Below are positions 6,555 through 13,769 of a stretch of DNA of 16,326 nt, in pieces. The translations under genes and the position numbers were made by a program. How positions within the stretch are numbered: the first letter of the stretch is position 1; each line of letters opens with the position of its first letter. Source of the DNA: CAZHDI01 sp964531285 (GTDB lineage Bacteria > Pseudomonadota > Alphaproteobacteria > JAJFIK01); the NCBI GenBank assembly GCA_964531285.1, contig CAZHDI010000073.1, forward strand, positions 1-16,326, read 5' to 3'. The notes below the pieces were generated by a model, which saw only the letters and a list, made by a program, of their open reading frames with translations, made no database searches and was not told where the DNA came from.

Positions 6555-7607
6555 TCAACGCCGCCGGTACCAGTCCACGCCATGCTCGTCGCGGCTGCGC
6601 GTGATCTGCCCGCGCGTCATCAGGCAATTGAGATGGGCCATGGACTCGCCGGTCGCCATGCCCACCAGATCGCCGTTGATCTCGCGCTTGAACAAAGCCG
6701 GAAACACATCCACCGCGCGGCGCGGCTCATCGAGCATCGCCAGGAGCTTTTCAAGCCCCTCCTCATGGCCGTCAATCAACTGATCGCAGCGGATATGCAG
6801 ATTGCGGAACACCTTCTGGTGGCCCGGCAGTACCAGAACGGTGTCCGGCACCGCGCGTTTGATCCGCTTTTGAGCGTCGAGCCAGTCGGTAAGCGGATCG
6901 CCCTCGGGCTCGGTCGGCCAGACACTGACATTCGAGGAGATCGTCGGCAGGACCTGATCACCCGAGATCAGCACATCGAGATCAGCGCAATGGAGCGAGG
7001 CATGTTCGGGCGAGTGGCCGCCGCCGGTGATGAACCGCCAGTCATGGCCGTCGATCTCGACCGTTTCGCCGTGTTCGATGCGCCGGTAGGCTTCGGGAAG
7101 CGGATAGATCCGCTGGCCGAACCCGCCGAACCGCGTTTTATAAGTCTGGATCTGCTCATCCGTGAAGCCTGCGGCGCGGTAGAACCGTACGCCCTCCTCG
7201 GGCGCCTCCCGGCCGGTGTCGCCCACGAGAATCCGGCACATCAGATATTCCGTCCGGGTCATGAGAAACTCGGCGCCGAACCGGTCGACGAGCCACCCCG
7301 TAAGGCCGATATGATCGGGATGCATATGGGTGGCGATGACCCGCTTCACGGGGCGCCCACCCATAAGATCGGTGAACATCCGCTCCCAGATCTCCACCGT
7401 CTCGGGCAGCCGCAGGCCGGTATCGACCACCGTCCAGCCATCGCCGTCTTTCAGTATCCAGACATTGATGTGGTTGAGCGCAAAGGGCAGCTTCAGGCGC
7501 AGCCAGAAGACACCCGGCGCGACCTCCACCGGCACACCGGGCTCGGGCGCCTTGGCATGGGGAAAGTCGAGGGCATCGACGGGGCGGGCGGTTGGCTGGC
7601 TGGACAT
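6555..7607 (-). CDS. MBL-fold metallo-hydrolase (glyoxalase II-like)
   Basis: This 350-aa metallo-beta-lactamase-fold hydrolase has a complete dinuclear metal site: THMHPDH (93-99: His94, His96, Asp98, His99), His198 in GGGHSPEHASL, bridging Asp217 in LISGDQVLP and His263 in VLPGHQKVF. The N-terminus has the strand-turn VDTGLRL (61-67). A C-terminal helical domain (about 265-350) follows the hydrolase domain, as in larger MBL enzymes that act on thioesters, sulfate esters or lactones; the substrate cannot be read from sequence. The start is the ATG at 7607. Upstream in-frame Mets exist (7643), but the promoter-like sequence would leave a transcript starting close to that Met. It is transcribed divergently from the SDR-isomerase operon, which suggests a shared pathway and regulator. 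Confidence 0.9.
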   Translation of the reverse strand: MSSQPTARPVDALDFPHAKAPEPGVPVEVAPGVFWLRLKLPFALNHINVWILKDGDGWTVVDTGLRLPETVEIWERMFTDLMGGRPVKRVIATHMHPDHIGLTGWLVDRFGAEFLMTRTEYLMCRILVGDTGREAPEEGVRFYRAAGFTDEQIQTYKTRFGGFGQRIYPLPEAYRRIEHGETVEIDGHDWRFITGGGHSPEHASLHCADLDVLISGDQVLPTISSNVSVWPTEPEGDPLTDWLDAQKRIKRAVPDTVLVLPGHQKVFRNLHIRCDQLIDGHEEGLEKLLAMLDEPRRAVDVFPALFKREINGDLVGMATGESMAHLNCLMTRGQITRSRDEHGVDWYRRR

Positions 7608-7653
7608 AGGCGCTGTCTTGTCTTGAAAAGAGCGATGGAACATAAGGGCCGCG

Positions 7654-7682
7654 ACGCTACGGGCGAACGGTGGGGGCGTCAA
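7654..7682 (-). promoter_or_regulatory. Putative promoter of the MBL-fold gene
   Basis: On the minus strand TTGACG (7677-7682, 5/6 to TTGACA) is followed after 17 nt by TAGCGT (7654-7659, 3/6 to TATAAT). Transcription would start near 7647, about 40 nt before the chosen ATG. The -35 abuts the outer edge of the palindrome at 7681-7708. Confidence 0.45.
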
Positions 7683-7708
7683 ATTTTCCGTGTATACACA
7701 CACAAATT
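7681..7708. promoter_or_regulatory. Palindromic operator candidate between the divergent MBL and SDR genes
   Basis: A perfect 10-bp palindrome GTGTATACAC (7690-7699) forms the core of a longer imperfect dyad in which 10 of 14 positions in each arm pair, with AT-rich outer ends. It overlaps the SDR -35 element and touches the MBL -35 element, the position expected for a repressor controlling both directions. No regulator gene is in the window, so the cognate protein (for example TetR- or GntR-type) is unknown. Confidence 0.5.
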
Positions 7709-7722
7709 CCCGGGCCTATACT
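7693..7722 (+). promoter_or_regulatory. Putative promoter of the SDR-isomerase operon
   Basis: TATACA (7693-7698, 4/6 to TTGACA) and TATACT (7717-7722, 5/6 to TATAAT) are 18 nt apart. The start point would be near 7729, giving a leader of only about 17 nt that contains the GGAGG ribosome site. The -35 lies inside the palindrome, so binding there would block the promoter. Confidence 0.45.
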
Positions 7723-7745
7723 ACGGCCAAACGGGAGGACCAGCC

Positions 7746-8474
7746 ATGGCAGATCAACCGGTCATCGCGGTGATGGGCGCAGGCGATGCCACGGGCGGCG
7801 CGATCGCCCGGCGCTTTGCGCGCGAGGGCTATACCGCCTGCCTCGCAAGGCGCAATGCCGACCAGCTTGCACCCTTGAAGGCTCAGATCGAAGCCGAGGG
7901 CGGCACCGCCCATGCCTTCGGCGTCGATGGGCGCGAGGAGGATCAGGTCATGGCCTGGTTCGACGAAATCGAGGACCGTATCGGCCCGGTCGCCGTCGCG
8001 GTCTTCAATGTCGGTGGCAATGTGCGCTTTCCCATTCTGGAGACCAGCGAACGGGTGTTCCGCAAGGTCTGGCTCATGGCCTGCCATGCCGGGTTTTTGA
8101 CCGGCCGTGAAGCCGCCCGGTACATGGTTCCCCGCGGGACGGGCACGATCCTGTTCACCGGCGCGACCGCAAGCGTGCGCGGCGCCGCGGGCTTTGCTGC
8201 CTTCTCCTCGGCCAAACACGGGCTGCGTGCCGTGGCCCAGAGCATGGCCCGCGAACTGGCGCCTCAGGGCATCCATGTCGCCCATGTGGTGATCGACGGG
8301 CCCATCGATACGCCCTGGATCAATCAGACCTTCCCCCAGATCAAGGAACAGCGCGGGCCAGAGGGTCTTCTGAACCCGGATCATATCGCCGAGACCTATT
8401 GGCAGATCCATTGCCAGCCGCGCACCGCCTGGACCTTCGAGACCGATCTGCGGCCGAGTGTCGAGCCGTGGTAA
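7746..8474 (+). CDS. Atypical short-chain dehydrogenase/reductase lacking the catalytic Tyr
   Basis: This 242-aa Rossmann-fold protein has an SDR cofactor loop, GAGDATGGAIARRFA (11-25), and the NNAG-equivalent FNVGGN (87-92). At the active site the canonical YxxxK reads FSSAK (Phe153, Lys157), so the catalytic tyrosine is replaced by phenylalanine; Lys is kept. The usual catalytic Ser region reads FTGATAS (137-143), with only Ser143 nearby. The following HVAHVVIDGPIDTPW (177-191) is typical of a known subgroup of divergent SDRs, so the loss looks like a subgroup trait rather than local damage. Its reaction is uncertain; it may be a non-oxidoreductase, use a different proton donor, or serve as a binding protein. 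ATG at 7746 follows GGGAGG. It is the first gene of a three-gene operon. Confidence 0.9.
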   Translation: MADQPVIAVMGAGDATGGAIARRFAREGYTACLARRNADQLAPLKAQIEAEGGTAHAFGVDGREEDQVMAWFDEIEDRIGPVAVAVFNVGGNVRFPILETSERVFRKVWLMACHAGFLTGREAARYMVPRGTGTILFTGATASVRGAAGFAAFSSAKHGLRAVAQSMARELAPQGIHVAHVVIDGPIDTPWINQTFPQIKEQRGPEGLLNPDHIAETYWQIHCQPRTAWTFETDLRPSVEPW

Positions 8475-8498
8475 CGGCAAAATAAGGAGAGCGCAGCA

Positions 8499-9089
8499 AT
8501 GGGACGGAAACTGGAATTCTTTTTCGACTATGGCAGCCCGACCACCTATCTGGCCTATACCCAGATCGGCCGGATCGTTGAGCGCACCGGCGCGACCCTC
8601 GTCTGGAAGCCGATGCTGCTGGGCGGCATCTTCAAGGCGACGGGCAATCAGTCCCCGGCCATGGTTCCGGCCAAGGGCAGCCATATGGGCCAGGATCTGG
8701 CGCGCTTTGCCGCCCGCTACGGCGTGCCGCTCACCTTCAATCCTCATTTCCCGATCAACACGCTGTTCATGATGCGAGCCACCTATGTGGCAGAGGACGA
8801 CAAGCGGCTGATCGACTTCATCGACATGTGCTTTAAGAGTATGTGGGTGGAGCCGAAGAACATGGGGGACCCGGAGGTTATCGCCCAGGTCTTCATGGCC
8901 CATGGGTTCGATCCGGACTACTACGCGCAAAGGACCGGCGAAGCAGCCATCAAGGACAAGCTCAAAGCCGTCACCGAAGAGGCCGTCGCGCGCGGCGTGT
9001 TCGGCGCACCGACATTCTTCGTCGATACCGATGAGATGTTCTTCGGCCAGGACCGGCTGGACTTTGTCGAAGAGGCGCTCAAGGCCTGA
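8499..9089 (+). CDS. 2-hydroxychromene-2-carboxylate isomerase / kappa-GST family (DsbA-like fold)
   Basis: This 196-aa protein has the thioredoxin-like fold with a helical insert seen in NahD and kappa-class glutathione transferases. Seen directly: FFFDYGSPTTYLAY (7-20) with Ser13 at the position of the glutathione-activating catalytic serine, the WKPMLLGGIFKATGN stretch (36-50), a cis-Pro motif GVFGAPTFFV (166-175), and the C-terminal FFGQDRLDFVEEAL (181-194). NahD uses glutathione to isomerise 2-hydroxychromene-2-carboxylate in naphthalene degradation, but many homologues sit outside aromatic pathways and their substrates are unknown. No ring-hydroxylating oxygenase is nearby, so an aromatic role is only a possibility. 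ATG follows AAGGAG; the gene is 24 nt after the SDR gene. Confidence 0.92.
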   Translation: MGRKLEFFFDYGSPTTYLAYTQIGRIVERTGATLVWKPMLLGGIFKATGNQSPAMVPAKGSHMGQDLARFAARYGVPLTFNPHFPINTLFMMRATYVAEDDKRLIDFIDMCFKSMWVEPKNMGDPEVIAQVFMAHGFDPDYYAQRTGEAAIKDKLKAVTEEAVARGVFGAPTFFVDTDEMFFGQDRLDFVEEALKA

Positions 9090-9092
9090 TCC

Positions 9093-9467
9093 ATGGCTGC
9101 CTTACGCGCCGGTATCGCGCAGATCATTGCGTGGTGCCACTATCTTTTGATCCCGTACATTCTGCTGGGCTGGGCCGCGCCCCATCGCGGCTGGCTGATC
9201 GTCCATGCCCTGGCCGTCCCGCTATTGATCCTTCAATGGATCGTGAACCGCCAGACCTGCGTCCTGGCCAATATCGTCAGCTGGCTGCGCACTGGCCGCT
9301 GGTGGGATGAGACGGACCCGGATCAAGGTGCCTGGATCGCGACGCTCATCCGCCGGTTCACCGGCATCGGACTCACGCCGATCCAGGTCAACGCCTTGGT
9401 CTATGGCCTCGTGCTCACCGCCTGGGCCGCGACCCTCATCCGGCTGGCTGCCGGAATGACCGCTTAG
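9093..9467 (+). CDS. Small integral membrane protein, function unknown
   Basis: This 124-aa protein has three hydrophobic segments at about residues 5-27, 33-52 and 100-120, separated by a polar loop with RTGRWWDETDPDQGAW (66-81). A central VNRQTCVLANIVSWL (51-65) combines Asn, Cys and Trp in a way that hints at a conserved family, loosely like DUF2784-type proteins, but I cannot assign one. The ATG lies 3 nt after the isomerase stop, so translation is probably coupled. Its stop overlaps the stop of the convergent acyl-CoA dehydrogenase gene. Its context suggests a membrane partner or transporter-like helper for the SDR-isomerase module, which is inference only. Confidence 0.75.
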   Translation: MAALRAGIAQIIAWCHYLLIPYILLGWAAPHRGWLIVHALAVPLLILQWIVNRQTCVLANIVSWLRTGRWWDETDPDQGAWIATLIRRFTGIGLTPIQVNALVYGLVLTAWAATLIRLAAGMTA

Positions 9468-11275
9468 CCCGCCTCATAGGCCGCCGGGTCGATGGCATAG
9501 AAGGTCTCGGCACCGCGCATGGCGGCCTGGGCATAGCCCGGCGCAAGCGGGGCGATCTGTTCGGCGAAAAACAGCGCCGTTCCGATCCGCGCCTCCAGAA
9601 ACGCCGTATCCGGATCGCCTGTTTCGAGGCGTGCCCGCGCACTCAGCGCTCCCTGCCCCAGATAGTGACTGCCCGCCAGCAGCCCCATCAGACGCAAGAA
9701 CGGCGTCGCCCCGGCCATTGCATCCGAGGGGCTCTTGCCGAGGGCGGATTGAAGATAGTCCGACGCCTGGCCGGCCTCCATAATGACGCCCTTGAGCGCG
9801 TCTGCCAGACGGACCATCCGCTCGTCGCGGGTCTGCTGAAGGCTCAATGCGGTCTGTGAGGCTTCATCGATGAACGCCTTGAGCGGTCCGCCGCCTTCCA
9901 TCATCAGCTTACGGGCCACCAGATCCATCGCCTGGATGCCGTTGGTGCCTTCATAGATGGGATAGATGCGCGCATCGCGGTAATATTGGGCCGCACCGGT
10001 TTCCTCGATGAAGCCCATCCCGCCATGGACCTGGATGCCCAGCGAGGCCGTCTCAACCCCGATATCGGTCGCGTAGGCCTTGGCGATCGGCGTCAGGAGT
10101 TCCTCCCGGCCCTTCGCATCGAGACGCGTGTCCGCATCGGGATGATTGGCGGCCAAGTCTGCGGCCATCGCCGTGGCATAGCAGATCGCCCGCACCGCTT
10201 CGGTCTGCGCCTTCATGGTCCACAGCATACGCCGGACATCCGGATGCTGGATGATCGGGATCATGGCGATGGGCTCATGCTGAAGCCCGAAGGGCTTGCC
10301 CTGAAGCCGCTCCCGCGCGAAGGCCAGCGCCTTTTGAAATGCCGCCTCGGCCACCGCCACACCCTGAATGCCGACATTGAGGCGCGCATTGTTCATCATG
10401 GTGAACATGCACGCCATGCCCTTGTTCTCCCGGCCGATCAGTTCGCCGATCGCGCCGCCGCCTTCGCCATAAGCCATGGAACAGGTCGGGCTGCCATGAA
10501 TGCCGAGCTTGTGCTCGGTCCCGGTACAGAGCACATCATTGCGCGCGCCCAGGGACCCGTCCGGCTCGACAAAGAATTTCGGGACCAGGAACAAGGACAG
10601 TCCGCGCGTGCCGGGCGGCGCATCGGGCAGCCGCGCGAGCACCAGATGGACGATGTTCTCCGCCATGTCGTGCTCGCCGTAGGTGATCCAGATCTTGTTG
10701 CCCGTAATGGCGTAGGTCCCGTCGCCGCGCGGCACGGCCTTGGTGCGTAGCGCGCCGACATCGGAACCGGCCTGCGGCTCGGTCAGGTTCATGGTGCCCG
10801 ACCATGCCCCGGAAATCAGCTTGGGCAGGAACCGCTTTTTCTGATCGTCCGTCCCGTGAGCACTCAGGGCTTCGATGGCGCCCTGGGTCAGGAGCGGCGC
10901 CAGCCCGAAGGCCGGATTGGCGCCCTGCAGCATTTCCTGAACCGCGAGCATCAGCGTGCGCGGCAGACCTTGGCCGCCAAACTCCGGAGCGAAGGGAAGC
11001 CCGCCCCAGCCAGCCTCCACCCATTGCCCGTAAGCTTCGCTGAAGCCCGGCGCCGTCGTTACCGACCCATCGTCATGCCGCACCGCCCCGGCCTCGTCGC
11101 CCGGACGGTTGAGCGGCGCGACCACTTCTTCGACGAACTTGCCCGCTTCCCCAAGGACCGCCTCCACCAGATCGGGCGCGAGATCCGGAAACGCTCCGGT
11201 CTGGGCCAGCCGGGGCAAACCCGCGACATGATCGAGGGTGAACCGGATATCCTTGAGCGGCGCATGATAGGTCAT
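9464..11275 (-). CDS. Acyl-CoA dehydrogenase, large DmdC-like type
   Basis: This 603-aa FAD enzyme oxidises acyl-CoA thioesters to trans-2-enoyl-CoA, passing electrons to an electron-transfer flavoprotein. It shows the N-terminal helical region, MNLTEPQAGSDVGALRTKA (162-180) and KIWITYGEHD (194-203) of the FAD/beta domain, ARLNVGIQGVA (297-307), and the catalytic-base motif IYPIYEGTNGIQAMD (437-451, Glu442), followed by an extra C-terminal domain of about 120 residues. The size and the opening MTYHAPLKDIRFTL fit the branch that includes 3-methylmercaptopropionyl-CoA dehydrogenase and medium/long-chain enzymes. DMSP use is not implied without supporting genes. ATG at 11275 has GGAGGA 7-8 nt upstream; the longer upstream frame lacks one. 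It is divergent from the Sua5-type gene and tail-to-tail with the membrane-protein gene. Confidence 0.93.
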   Translation of the reverse strand: MTYHAPLKDIRFTLDHVAGLPRLAQTGAFPDLAPDLVEAVLGEAGKFVEEVVAPLNRPGDEAGAVRHDDGSVTTAPGFSEAYGQWVEAGWGGLPFAPEFGGQGLPRTLMLAVQEMLQGANPAFGLAPLLTQGAIEALSAHGTDDQKKRFLPKLISGAWSGTMNLTEPQAGSDVGALRTKAVPRGDGTYAITGNKIWITYGEHDMAENIVHLVLARLPDAPPGTRGLSLFLVPKFFVEPDGSLGARNDVLCTGTEHKLGIHGSPTCSMAYGEGGGAIGELIGRENKGMACMFTMMNNARLNVGIQGVAVAEAAFQKALAFARERLQGKPFGLQHEPIAMIPIIQHPDVRRMLWTMKAQTEAVRAICYATAMAADLAANHPDADTRLDAKGREELLTPIAKAYATDIGVETASLGIQVHGGMGFIEETGAAQYYRDARIYPIYEGTNGIQAMDLVARKLMMEGGGPLKAFIDEASQTALSLQQTRDERMVRLADALKGVIMEAGQASDYLQSALGKSPSDAMAGATPFLRLMGLLAGSHYLGQGALSARARLETGDPDTAFLEARIGTALFFAEQIAPLAPGYAQAAMRGAETFYAIDPAAYEAG

Positions 11276-11361
11276 GGGGGCATCCTCCGGATCGGGTCTT
11301 TGGGCGTGCGCGTTGAATTTTGCGGCCAAGCCATGATGTAGTGCGGCAGGAGTATTGTGTG

Positions 11362-12339
11362 ATGTGTGCCATGGTTCCCCGCGACCCCGCAACCGACGGA
11401 CCGATCGTCCCGCCGACGCCGGAAACGCTGGCGCGGGCGGGCGCGGCCTTGCGCGCCGGGGCGTTGATCGGCCTGCCGACCGAAACGGTCTACGGTCTTG
11501 CCGCCGATGCGACGGACGCGCGCGCCGTTACGCGGATCTTTGAGGCCAAGGACCGCCCCCAGTTCAATCCGCTGATCGTCCATGTCGCGGGCACCGGAGA
11601 CGCGGCCCGGCTTGGACATTTCGACGCGCAGGCACACGCCTTGGCCGAGCGGTTCTGGCCGGGCCCGTTGACCATTGTCGTCCCGCGCAGCGCCGATTGT
11701 CCGGTCGCGGATCTGGCGACAGCGGGCCTCGACACGATTGCGGTACGTGTGCCGGGTCATGAGGTCGCGCGCCGCGTGATCGCAGCCGCCGGGCGGCCTC
11801 TGGCGGCGCCGAGCGCCAATCCGTCGGGGCGCCTCTCGCCCACCCGACCGGACCATGTGGCCGACACGCTGGGCGCCGCGGTTGCCATGGTGATCGACGG
11901 CGGGCCGTGTGCGGAAGGACTGGAGTCCACCGTGGTGACCGCCTTGGCCGGCGGGATCGCCATCCTGCGGCCCGGCTCGATCACCCGCGCCATGATCGAA
12001 GACGTTACAGGGCCGCTTGCATCCCACACGGAAGATCCGAACCGGCCCATGAGCCCGGGCCAGACCCTGCGCCATTACGCGCCCCGCACGCCGGTCCGGC
12101 TGGATGCGGACGGCGCGCGCGACGGCGAGGTGCTGCTTGCCTTCGGCCCCATGGCCGATGCGGGCCCCGATGACTTGAACCTCAGTCCCACAGGCGATCT
12201 GCGGGAAGCCGCGGCCAATCTGTTCGCCTATCTGCGCCGGCTCGACCGGACCGGCGCGCGGCGGATTGCGGTGATGCCGATCCCGCGCGACGGCCTTGGC
12301 GAGGCCATCAACGACCGCCTGCGGAGGGCCGCGACATGA
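11362..12339 (+). CDS. L-threonylcarbamoyladenylate synthase (Sua5-type)
   Basis: The enzyme makes threonylcarbamoyl-AMP from threonine, bicarbonate and ATP, the first step of the universal tRNA t6A37 modification. The YrdC domain (about 20-215) contains LPTETVYGLAADA (38-50), the KDRP...NPLIVHV segment (63-75) with Lys63 and Arg65, a PGPLTIVV motif (100-107) and APSANPSG (149-156). The Sua5 C-terminal domain follows the linker SPGQTLRHYAPRTP (231-244), which distinguishes this 325-aa Sua5 form from the shorter TsaC. ATG at 11362 lies 9 nt after CAGGAG; GTG at 11359 is a possible alternative. Its stop overlaps the next gene's start (ATGA), so the FAD oxidoreductase is translationally coupled. 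The 86-nt gap to the divergent acyl-CoA dehydrogenase holds no clear promoter beyond a TTGAAT at 11313. Confidence 0.95.
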   Translation: MCAMVPRDPATDGPIVPPTPETLARAGAALRAGALIGLPTETVYGLAADATDARAVTRIFEAKDRPQFNPLIVHVAGTGDAARLGHFDAQAHALAERFWPGPLTIVVPRSADCPVADLATAGLDTIAVRVPGHEVARRVIAAAGRPLAAPSANPSGRLSPTRPDHVADTLGAAVAMVIDGGPCAEGLESTVVTALAGGIAILRPGSITRAMIEDVTGPLASHTEDPNRPMSPGQTLRHYAPRTPVRLDADGARDGEVLLAFGPMADAGPDDLNLSPTGDLREAAANLFAYLRRLDRTGARRIAVMPIPRDGLGEAINDRLRRAAT

Positions 12340-13754
12340 CCGATCTGGCGCTCACACCGGATCTGCATCAACGCTTCGTGGCACTTCTGGGCGAGGCCCA
12401 TGTGATCACCGCGCCGGACGCCATGGCCCGCTATCTGGGTGAGCCGCGCGGACGGGTTGCGGGCCGGGCGCCGGCCGTGCTGCGGCCGGGGTCCACGGAC
12501 GATGTCGCGCATCTTGTCGCGCTGTGCGCGCGGAACGGCGTCGCGGTCACGCCCCAGGGCGGCAATACAGGGCGGGTTGCAGGCCAGACCCCGCTCGGCG
12601 ACAGCGTGGTGATCTCTCTGGAACGCATGAACCGCATCCGGAGTATCGACCCTCAAGACAATGCACTCACGGCCGAGGCCGGCACAATCCTCGCCACCAT
12701 TCAGAATGCGGCAGCGCAGGCGGACCGCCTCTTTCCGTTAAGTCTGGGCGCGGAAGGCAGTTGCCAGATCGGCGGCAATCTGGCGGCCAATGCGGGTGGT
12801 ATCAATGTGCTGCGCTATGGCATGGCGCGCGATCTTGTGTTGGGGCTCGAAGTGGTGCTCGCCGATGGGCGCATTTGGGACGGGCTCAAGACCTTGCGGA
12901 AAGACAACACGGGCTACGATCTCAAACAATTTTTTCTGGGGGCGGAGGGCACGCTCGGGCTGATCACCGCGGCCAGTCTGAAACTCTTCCCGCGCCCTAA
13001 GGACCGTGCGACGGCCATGGTGGCGGTGGCCGATGTCGCGCGCGCGGTGGACCTGCTTCATCTGGCCCAGGACCGGAGCGGCGGACAGGTCTCGGCGTTC
13101 GAATTCATGGGCGCTTTCCCGGTCGCGCTGGCAGTTCGACACGGCGAGGATCTGCGTCATCCGTTCCCGGACAGCCCGGCGCCCTGGTTCGTGCTGATGG
13201 ATCTGGAGTCCGGACGGCCCGGATCGCTCGCGCCCGTATTGGAAACACTGCTCGAACCGGCGCTGGAAACAGGATTGATCCTTGATGCCGTCCCGGCGGC
13301 CAGCGAGGCGCAGGCGCAACAGTTTTGGGCGATCCGCCACCACATTCCCGAGGCGCAAACCCGCGAGGGCGCGAGCATCAAACACGATGTCTCGGTGCCC
13401 GTGTCGAAAGTCGCGGCCTTTATCGCCCAGGCCGATGCCGCCGCCGGACGCCTGTGCCCCGGCATACGGCCCTGCCCGTTCGGCCATCTGGGCGATGGCA
13501 ATGTGCACTATAATCTGAGCCAGCCTGAAGACATGGACCGGCATGCCTTTCTCGACCAGTGGGACCGTCTGTCGGCGGAGGTTCACGCCATCGCCGCGCG
13601 GCTCGGCGGCTCGATCAGCGCCGAACATGGCATCGGCGCCATGAAGCGCGCGGCCCTGCCCCACTTCAAATCCGATGTGGACATGGATCTGATGCGCCGG
13701 ATCAAGCACGCGCTCGATCCGGCGGGTCTGATGAATCCCGGCAAGGTGCTTTGA
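12336..13754 (+). CDS. FAD-linked D-2-hydroxyacid dehydrogenase (D-2-hydroxyglutarate/D-lactate type)
   Basis: This 472-aa protein belongs to the vanillyl-alcohol-oxidase/GlcD family. It has an N-terminal FAD-binding-4 domain (about 45-185) with VTPQGGNTG (71-79), the flavin-contacting LGAEGSCQIGGNLAANAGG stretch (137-155) and LGAEGTLGLIT (201-211). The C-terminal FAD-oxidase domain has metal-binding His384 and His391 in CPFGHLGDGNVHYNL (380-394), Glu430-His431 in SAEHGIG, and a substrate-side Arg334. These match D-2-hydroxyglutarate and D-lactate dehydrogenases that oxidise a D-2-hydroxyacid and pass electrons to ETF or a cytochrome. The exact substrate cannot be told by eye. It overlaps the Sua5-type gene by 4 nt and ends 15 nt from the convergent esterase gene. 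Confidence 0.92.
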   Translation: MTDLALTPDLHQRFVALLGEAHVITAPDAMARYLGEPRGRVAGRAPAVLRPGSTDDVAHLVALCARNGVAVTPQGGNTGRVAGQTPLGDSVVISLERMNRIRSIDPQDNALTAEAGTILATIQNAAAQADRLFPLSLGAEGSCQIGGNLAANAGGINVLRYGMARDLVLGLEVVLADGRIWDGLKTLRKDNTGYDLKQFFLGAEGTLGLITAASLKLFPRPKDRATAMVAVADVARAVDLLHLAQDRSGGQVSAFEFMGAFPVALAVRHGEDLRHPFPDSPAPWFVLMDLESGRPGSLAPVLETLLEPALETGLILDAVPAASEAQAQQFWAIRHHIPEAQTREGASIKHDVSVPVSKVAAFIAQADAAAGRLCPGIRPCPFGHLGDGNVHYNLSQPEDMDRHAFLDQWDRLSAEVHAIAARLGGSISAEHGIGAMKRAALPHFKSDVDMDLMRRIKHALDPAGLMNPGKVL

Positions 13755-13769
13755 CCGTGCCGGGACGGA

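Noticed and set aside
6582..7745. Long plus-strand frame running in-frame into the SDR, which would give a 630-aa protein
   Set aside because: The first ~388 codons are antisense to the MBL-fold gene and show no domain; the SDR has its own promoter-like sequence, GGAGG site and ATG at 7746.
7716..8930. 404-codon minus-strand frame opposite the SDR and isomerase
   Set aside because: It covers two well-supported genes antisense and has no recognisable motif or ribosome site.
8499..9089. Evidence for a naphthalene-type aromatic degradation island from the NahD-like gene
   Set aside because: No ring-hydroxylating dioxygenase, ring-cleavage enzyme, aldolase or mobile element is present, and the family is common outside aromatic pathways.
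9464..11275. Assignment of the 603-aa acyl-CoA dehydrogenase as DmdC for DMSP demethylation
   Set aside because: Length and motifs fit that branch, but it also contains ordinary fatty acyl-CoA enzymes, and no dmdA, dmdB or dmdD is in the window.
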